A stretch of DNA of 64,000 bases, taken from the NCBI GenBank assembly GCA_903902745.1, contig CAIUWA010000052.1, positions 1 through 64,000 on the forward strand, read 5' to 3'. The notes under the pieces are model-generated. The model saw only the letters and a list, made by a program, of their open reading frames with translations. It ran no database searches and was not told the DNA's origin. This stretch comes from an uncultured Opitutia bacterium (GTDB taxonomy: Bacteria; Verrucomicrobiota; Verrucomicrobiia; Opitutales; Opitutaceae). A program made the position numbers and the translations under genes. Below are positions 58,778 to 64,000 of this stretch, one piece after another (positions within the stretch are counted from its first letter, which is position 1; each line of letters starts with the position of its first letter).

Positions 58778-59928
58778 AAAGAATATTTTCCTCTCTCTCT
58801 GGCGCCCTCCTGGCCGCCCTGCTGGCGCTCGGGATCGCCGGCTGCTCCCGTTCATCGGGCGATGCCGCCGGCGCGGCGACACCGCCCGTGCCCGTGCAGG
58901 TAGCGATGGCCATGCAGCAGGACGTGCCGCGCCTGATCGACGCGATTGGAAATGTGCAGTCGCAGCGCAGCGTCGCGATCAAGTCGCAGGTCGACGGGAT
59001 CATCGCCCAGGTTCATTTCCACGAGGGCGACGAGGTGCAGGCCGGCGAGGTCCTGATCTCGCTCGACCGCCGGCCGTTTGAAAACGGCCTTAACATCGCG
59101 CGGGCCGACCTCGCGAACGCCCGCGCCGAAGCCAGCCAGGCCGCGAAGGATGCCGACCGTTACTCGCACCTCGACCAAACGGACGCGATTTCCAAGGAGC
59201 AGTTTGCGCAAATCTTGACCAAGGCGGAAACCTCCCGCGCGCTCGTGCAGGCGAAGGAGGCCGCCGTGGCCAACGCCGAGCTGCAACTGGGCTACACCCG
59301 GATCAGCGCGCCCATCGCGGGCCGCACCGGCCAGCTCATCCTTCATGAGGGCGCGCTGGTGAAGGCCAACGACGTGAGCCAGTCGATCCTGACCATCAAC
59401 CAGCTTGCGCCCATCGCCGTTGCCTACGCCGTGCCGGAGGATGCCCTCGGCGTGATCCGCGCGGCGATTGCGGAGCAGCGCGCGACCGTATCGGTGACGG
59501 AGCGCGTGTCGGGCGTCATCCGGACGGATGGGAAGCTCACGTTCGTGGACAACGCTGTCGATCTCACCACGGGCACGATCATCCTGAAGGCCGTGTTCGA
59601 CAACGCGGATCACGCGCTCTGGCCCGGGCAGTTCGTCCAGGTGCAGACCCAGACCGGGGTGGACCGGAATGCGATCGTCGTGCCCACTTCCGCCGTGCTG
59701 ACCGGTCAGAGCGGTTCGCAGATCTATATCGTGAAAACCGACCGCACCGTGGAGTTGCGGCCGGTCAAAATCCTCCGGACCGCCAATGACCTGTCGATTG
59801 TCACCCAGGGCGTGCAGGCCGGCGAGACGGTCGTGACCGACGGCCAGCTCCGCCTGGTGCCCGGTGCGAGCGTCGAGGCGAAGAATGTCAACGGCTCGGC
59901 CGTGGCCGCCGCCGGCGCGAAGCCATGA
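58774..59928 (+). CDS. RND efflux periplasmic adaptor (membrane fusion lipoprotein)
   Basis: A 384-residue MexA/MdtA-type adaptor. Lipobox IAGC (Cys24); barrel-sandwich strands VQSQRSVAIKSQVDGIIAQV and HFHEGDEVQAGEVLISLDRR; helical hairpin at about 100-160 with ISKEQFAQILTKAETSRALV; second lipoyl half LGYTRISAPIAGRTGQLILH; then the beta-barrel and membrane-proximal parts. Overlaps marR and the permease gene by 4 bases each. It links the inner-membrane pump to an outer-membrane channel, which is not encoded in the window. Confidence 0.94.
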   Translation: MKRIFSSLSGALLAALLALGIAGCSRSSGDAAGAATPPVPVQVAMAMQQDVPRLIDAIGNVQSQRSVAIKSQVDGIIAQVHFHEGDEVQAGEVLISLDRRPFENGLNIARADLANARAEASQAAKDADRYSHLDQTDAISKEQFAQILTKAETSRALVQAKEAAVANAELQLGYTRISAPIAGRTGQLILHEGALVKANDVSQSILTINQLAPIAVAYAVPEDALGVIRAAIAEQRATVSVTERVSGVIRTDGKLTFVDNAVDLTTGTIILKAVFDNADHALWPGQFVQVQTQTGVDRNAIVVPTSAVLTGQSGSQIYIVKTDRTVELRPVKILRTANDLSIVTQGVQAGETVVTDGQLRLVPGASVEAKNVNGSAVAAAGAKP

Positions 59929-62900
59929 ACCTGCCCGCCCTCTGCATCCGCCGGCCGGTCATGACGACGCTGCTGACCGCGGCGCTCTGCGTGTTCGGCG
60001 CGATGGCCTACAAATTTCTCCCGGTCAGCGACCTGCCGAACGTGGATTTTCCCACGCTGGTGGTGACGGCCGCGCTGCCGGGCGCCACGCCCGAGACCAT
60101 GGCCTCGGCGGTAGCCACGCCGCTGGAGCAGCAGTTTTCCACCATCGCGGGCATCGACTCGATGGTGTCGACCAGCTCGCTGGGCGTCACGACCGTCACG
60201 CTCCAGTTCACGCTGGAGCGCAGCATCGACGCCGCGGCGCAGGACGTGCAGTCGGCCATCGCCGCGGTGCAGCGCCGCCTGCCGCAGGACATGCCGGCGC
60301 CGCCGTCCTTCCGCAAAACCAACCCGGCGGACCAGCCGGTGATCTTCCTGGCCATGAGCTCGCCGACGCTGCCGCTTTCGGTGGTGGACGAGTATGCCGA
60401 GACGATCCTGGCCCAGCGCATTTCCACGGTGGACGGCGTGTCACAGGTGGCGGTTTACGGGGCGCAGAAGTACGCCCTGCGCGTGCAGCTCGATCCCCGG
60501 GCGCTGGCCAGCCGCGGCATCAGCCTCGACGAGGTCCGGACCGCGCTGGCGGCGCACAACGTCAATCTCCCGACCGGGGTGCTCGACGGCAACCAGCAGT
60601 CCATGACGGTGGTCGCGAGCGGCCAGCTGAACAACAGCGCGGAGTTCCGCCAGATCGTGGTGGCCTACCGCAACGGGGCGCCGGTGCGGTTGGGGGAGGT
60701 CGCCACGGTGCTCGACAGCGTGCAGGAAAACCGCGTGGCGTTCTGGTTCTACTCCGGGGGCAAGGGCGACCGGGCGGTCGGGCTCGCGGTGCAGCGCCAG
60801 CCGGGGACCAACACCGTGGACGTGGTCAACCGCGTGCGCGCGCTGCTGCCGGCCTTCCGCCAGCAACTGCCCGCCTCGGTGAAACTGGAGCTGCTGTTTG
60901 ACCGTTCCCAGACTATCCGCGACTCGGTCAACGACGTGCAGTTCACGCTCGTGCTGTCGGTCGCGCTGGTGGTGCTGGTGATCTTCCTCTTCCTGCGGAC
61001 GCTGACCGCGACGTTGATCCCGGCCGTGGCGATCCCGATGGCGCTGCTCGGCACGTTCATCGCGATGTATTTCTTCGGCTACACGCTGGACAACCTCTCG
61101 CTGCTCGCGCTCACGCTCTCGGTGGGCTTTGTCGTCGATGACGCGATCGTCATGCTCGAGAATATCGTGCGCTACATTGAAAAGGGCCTGCCGGTGCGCG
61201 AGGCGGCGTTCAAGGGGTCGGGCGAGATCGGCTTCACGATCCTGTCGATGACGCTGTCGCTGGTCGCGGTGTTCATTCCCGTGCTCTTCATGGGGGGGAT
61301 CCTCGGCCGGCTCCTGCATGAGTTCGCGGTGACGATCACCTCGGCCATCCTGGTGTCCGGGGTGGTCTCTCTGACCCTCACGCCGATGCTGTGCAGCCGC
61401 TATCTCAAGCCGCACCGCGCGGGCGCGGCGGGGTCGCACGGGAAATTCTACCAGGCCAGCGAGCGCGTGTTCAACGGCATGCTCGGGCTCTATGAGCGCA
61501 CGCTGCGGGCCGCGTTGCGGCACCGGCTGGCGACGGTGAGCGTGGCCGGGGTGATGGCCATCCTCACCGTGGTGCTGGCCGGGGTGCTGCCCACCGGGTT
61601 CATCCCGACCGACGACACCGGGCAGATCCTGTCCTTCACCGAGGGCGCACAGGACGTGTCCTTCGCCGAGATGGTGCGCCATCAGCAGGCCGGGGCCGCC
61701 ATCGTGGCGCAGAATCCCAACGTAGAGGCGTTTATGTCGGCCCTTGGCAGCGGCCCCTCCGCCACCACCAGCAACCAGGGCCGGTACTTCATGCGCCTCA
61801 AGCCGCGGAACCAGCGCCCGCCGGCGAGCGAGATTGTGCAGCAGCTGCGGCACGACCTCGCCGTGGTCCCGGGCCTGAAGGCCTATCCGCAGCTCCTCCC
61901 GCCGATTCGGCTCGGCGGCTCGCTCACCAAGGCGCTTTATCAATTCACCCTCTTTGGCAGCGACCTGACCGAACTTTACGGGGCCGCCCGCAACATGGAG
62001 CTGAAGATGCGCGCCCTCGAAGGCCTGCAGGATGTGAACTCGGACCTGCAAATTTCAAATCCGCAGCTGCGGGTCGTGATCAAGCGCGACCGCGCCGCGA
62101 CGCTCGGCATCACGCCGCAGCAGATCGAGGATGCGCTCTACAGCGCCTACGGCTCGCGGCAGGTGTCCACCATCTACACGCCCACCAACCAGTACTTCGT
62201 GATCATGGAGATGGCGCCGGAATTTCAAAAGACACCCGAGGCGCTCTCGCTCATTTACCTGCGGACCAAGGGCGGCAAGTCCGTGCCGCTCGACACGGTG
62301 GCCGAGCTGCGGCGCGAGGTCGGCCCGCTCACGGTCAACCATCTCGGCCAGGTGCCGGCGGTCACCATTTCCTTCAACACCCGCCCCGGTTATTCCCTCG
62401 GCGAGGCCTCGACGGTGATCACGGACCTCGCGCGCCGGGAACTGCCCGCGACCATCAGCTATGGTTTCCAGGGCTCGGCCCAGGCGTATGCCTCGTCACT
62501 CCAGGGCCTCGGCCTGCTGCTCATCATGGCGGTGCTCGTCATCTACATCGTGCTCGGCATCCTCTACGAGGATTTCATCCATCCGCTGACGATTCTGTCC
62601 GGTCTGCCCGCGGCGAGTTTCGGCGCGCTCTTCACGCTCTGGGCGTTCCGCCAGGAACTGAACGTGATGGGCTACGTCGGCGTCATCCTCCTGATCGGCA
62701 TCGTGAAGAAAAACGCGATCATGATGATCGACTTTGCGCTGGCGACGCGGGCGCAGGGCGAGACCTCGGCGGAAAAGGCGATCTTCCAGGCCTGTGTCGT
62801 GCGCTTCCGGCCGATCATGATGACGACCTTCGCGGCGCTCGCGAGCGCCCTGCCGATTGCGCTCGGCCTCGGAGCCGGGGCGGAGTCGCGCCGCCCGCTC

Positions 62901-63056
62901 GGACTCGCGGTGGTCGGCGGCCTGGTGGTATCGCAGCTGCTGACGCTCTACATCACCCCGGTGATCTACATCTACATGGACAAGTTCACCGCCGGGCTGC
63001 GGCGCAGCCGCGCGCAGGAGCTAATGGCCGGCCCGGCCGAAGTGCTGGCGAAGTGA
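59925..63056 (+). CDS. RND multidrug efflux permease (AcrB/MdtBC family)
   Basis: Proton-driven drug exporter of 1043 residues. The usual twelve helices and two large periplasmic loops are present. Helix 4 has VGFVVDDAIVMLENI with the two proton-relay Asp residues; GILGRLLHEFAVTITSAILV, and the second-half motifs GVILLIGIVKKNAIMMIDFA and RFRPIMMTTFAALASALPIA follow. The N-terminus (ICIRRPVMTTLL in form LCIRRPVMTTLL) and loop sequences are closest to MdtB/MdtC. A single permease is present rather than the MdtB-MdtC pair. Last gene of the MarR operon. Confidence 0.95.
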   Translation: MNLPALCIRRPVMTTLLTAALCVFGAMAYKFLPVSDLPNVDFPTLVVTAALPGATPETMASAVATPLEQQFSTIAGIDSMVSTSSLGVTTVTLQFTLERSIDAAAQDVQSAIAAVQRRLPQDMPAPPSFRKTNPADQPVIFLAMSSPTLPLSVVDEYAETILAQRISTVDGVSQVAVYGAQKYALRVQLDPRALASRGISLDEVRTALAAHNVNLPTGVLDGNQQSMTVVASGQLNNSAEFRQIVVAYRNGAPVRLGEVATVLDSVQENRVAFWFYSGGKGDRAVGLAVQRQPGTNTVDVVNRVRALLPAFRQQLPASVKLELLFDRSQTIRDSVNDVQFTLVLSVALVVLVIFLFLRTLTATLIPAVAIPMALLGTFIAMYFFGYTLDNLSLLALTLSVGFVVDDAIVMLENIVRYIEKGLPVREAAFKGSGEIGFTILSMTLSLVAVFIPVLFMGGILGRLLHEFAVTITSAILVSGVVSLTLTPMLCSRYLKPHRAGAAGSHGKFYQASERVFNGMLGLYERTLRAALRHRLATVSVAGVMAILTVVLAGVLPTGFIPTDDTGQILSFTEGAQDVSFAEMVRHQQAGAAIVAQNPNVEAFMSALGSGPSATTSNQGRYFMRLKPRNQRPPASEIVQQLRHDLAVVPGLKAYPQLLPPIRLGGSLTKALYQFTLFGSDLTELYGAARNMELKMRALEGLQDVNSDLQISNPQLRVVIKRDRAATLGITPQQIEDALYSAYGSRQVSTIYTPTNQYFVIMEMAPEFQKTPEALSLIYLRTKGGKSVPLDTVAELRREVGPLTVNHLGQVPAVTISFNTRPGYSLGEASTVITDLARRELPATISYGFQGSAQAYASSLQGLGLLLIMAVLVIYIVLGILYEDFIHPLTILSGLPAASFGALFTLWAFRQELNVMGYVGVILLIGIVKKNAIMMIDFALATRAQGETSAEKAIFQACVVRFRPIMMTTFAALASALPIALGLGAGAESRRPLGLAVVGGLVVSQLLTLYITPVIYIYMDKFTAGLRRSRAQELMAGPAEVLAK

Positions 63057-63071
63057 GGGGTGTAAGGGGTG

Positions 63072-63145
63072 GGGACGCGCGGCCCTGCGCGTCCGTTCCG
63101 ACGGACTGGGCGTCTAGTATGCCCGGACGGGCGGGTCGCCCGTCC
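63072..63145. repeat. Palindromic repeats (GGACGCGCGGCCCTGCGCGTCC and GGACGGGCGGGTCGCCCGTCC types)
   Basis: Three adjacent hairpins: arms GGACGCGC/GCGCGTCC at 63072-63093, TCCGT/ACGGA at 63092-63105 and GGACGGGCG/CGCCCGTCC at 63125-63145. They follow the RND operon and may act as its terminator or as a mRNA-stabilising REP. Confidence 0.75.
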
Positions 63146-63245
63146 CTACCATCGGCAATAGACCCACTACCGGGCACCCCGCCCCCCACTATTCGTGAAA
63201 CCTTGTGAATCCCGCTGTGTCATCTAGAGTGTTCCCAATACCGCC

Positions 63246-63824
63246 ATGAAAACCATTCTCTTGCTCGTTCTTGCCCTCGGCACGTTGGCACCGGCGCAGG
63301 CCCAGATTTTCCGCCCGGGTTCTTTCCGGGGTAACAGTCATGTTGTCTGGCACGGCGACAACCACGGTGGTTCCCGTTATCGCGGAGGTCCCTGGTGGGG
63401 TGTGGGCTTGTATGCGCCTGTGATTCTGGGGGCCTATGATTACCGGGCCCCGGCCTACTACTCTGATTACGGCTATTCCAATTACGGCTACGACTCCGGC
63501 TACTATGCCCAGCCCAGCTATCAGGCCTCCGGCACTTGGCTGGGTGCGCTGGCCGGTGCGATCATCGGCCGGAACAGCGGCAGCCTCGGCCACAATGCCT
63601 GGCGCGGTGCTGCCTATGGCGCGGGGCTCGGTTACATCCTGGGTACCGTAGCCGACGCCAACGGTCGTGCCCGCGAAGTCGCGGCCGCCCGCACCCTGAG
63701 CGTGCAAGCCGCACCGTCGGTCGCGGCGCCCGCCGCCCCGGCGCAGCCGGTCACGATCATCAATAATTACTATAACACCCCGGCCACGGCGATGAGCCCG
63801 GCGAACAGCCTGTTCGGACGCTGA
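63246..63824 (+). CDS. Secreted Tyr/Gly-rich protein with a glycine zipper
   Basis: A 192-residue protein. Signal peptide MKTILLLVLALGTLAPAQAQ; a Tyr/Gly-rich segment (DYRAPAYYSDYGYSNYGYDS); then a glycine zipper (WLGALAGAIIGRNSGSLGHN and AWRGAAYGAGLGYILGTVAD) of the type found in surface and membrane-inserting small proteins; an Ala/Pro linker; and an Asn/Tyr stretch (TIINNYYNTP). Likely in the outer membrane or periplasm; function unknown. A lipoprotein gene follows 62 bases on. Confidence 0.7.
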   Translation: MKTILLLVLALGTLAPAQAQIFRPGSFRGNSHVVWHGDNHGGSRYRGGPWWGVGLYAPVILGAYDYRAPAYYSDYGYSNYGYDSGYYAQPSYQASGTWLGALAGAIIGRNSGSLGHNAWRGAAYGAGLGYILGTVADANGRAREVAAARTLSVQAAPSVAAPAAPAQPVTIINNYYNTPATAMSPANSLFGR

Positions 63825-63886
63825 TCGCGCCCGACACCAAGCCGGCCGGCTGGCGCCTTTCTTCCGGCCCATTTTTCTTCCACACC

Positions 63887-64000
63887 ATGAAAACGTCCCT
63901 TCGGCTAATTTTCCTCTCCAGCGTCGCGACCGGCGCGGCCATGCTCGCCGGCTGTACCACCAGCTCGGGCGTGCAAAATCCCTCCGGCGTTCCCGTCACC
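63887..64000 (+). CDS. Lipoprotein, N-terminal part (cut by right edge)
   Basis: The first 38 codons: MKTSLRLIFLSSVATGAAML then AGCTTSSG. The lipobox LAGC puts the lipidated Cys at 23. Too little remains to name a family. Its position suggests co-transcription with the glycine-zipper gene. Confidence 0.7.
   Translation, partial: MKTSLRLIFLSSVATGAAMLAGCTTSSGVQNPSGVPVT

Overview
The window is GC-rich, densely packed DNA from a bacterial chromosome. It most resembles a member of the Verrucomicrobiota, probably the Opitutales. The support is a stand-alone SWIB-domain protein (known mainly from Chlamydiae and Verrucomicrobia), many secreted proteins of unknown family, palindromic intergenic repeats in unusual number, and start codons with no visible Shine-Dalgarno sequence. 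The taxonomic call is an inference; no rRNA gene or other marker settles it. I saw no tRNA, rRNA, CRISPR array, prophage or complete insertion sequence.

Layout. 1-9560: RRM RNA-binding protein (cut by the left edge), DEAD-box helicase, uracil-DNA glycosylase relative, CtBP-like dehydrogenase, FKBP isomerase, small lipoprotein, GspB-like membrane protein, tRNA-dihydrouridine synthase, PatB-type C-S lyase, Hsp20, DCC thiol oxidoreductase. 9571-16761: TerC, MscS channel, a three-gene ABC export operon and the Mg transporter MgtE. 16794-23073: a second RRM protein, two tandem secreted paralogs, a heterodimeric ABC exporter and the SWIB protein. 23243-32119: two-domain PPK2, a four-gene tandem array of unknown secreted paralogs, a frameshifted lipase and a TPR protein. 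32178-41110: rhomboid-like membrane protein, PrmB, metX-metW, YebC, the conserved rpmH-rnpA-yidD-yidC cluster without dnaA, and a Y-family polymerase. 41228-50039: LpxR, IVS-type four-helix protein, phosphodiesterase, YgjP-type metallohydrolase, FKBP and cyclophilin isomerases, PpnP, a GarL/GarR-like pair, and a more AT-rich patch with a P-loop protein and an orphan lipoprotein. 50119-64000: two LysM coiled-coil proteins (507 and about 1516 residues), glycerol kinase, a MarR-controlled RND efflux operon with a perfect operator palindrome, and two secreted proteins, the last cut by the right edge.

Themes. Envelope work dominates: protein insertion (YidC, YidD), export (ABC, RND), folding (three prolyl isomerases), osmotic and metal homeostasis (MscS, MgtE, TerC) and LysM cell-wall proteins. 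RNA handling is a second theme (two RRM proteins, helicase, Dus, RNase P protein).

The most unusual feature is the repeats. At least ten families of short palindromic or simple repeats fill the gaps, several of them between convergent genes. Several others lie inside genes in frame and are translated: in an ABC exporter, YidD, the lipase, both LysM proteins, the IVS protein, the YgjP-type hydrolase and a cyclophilin signal peptide. The four-gene paralog array at 24861-29981 is the best candidate for an undescribed gene family.
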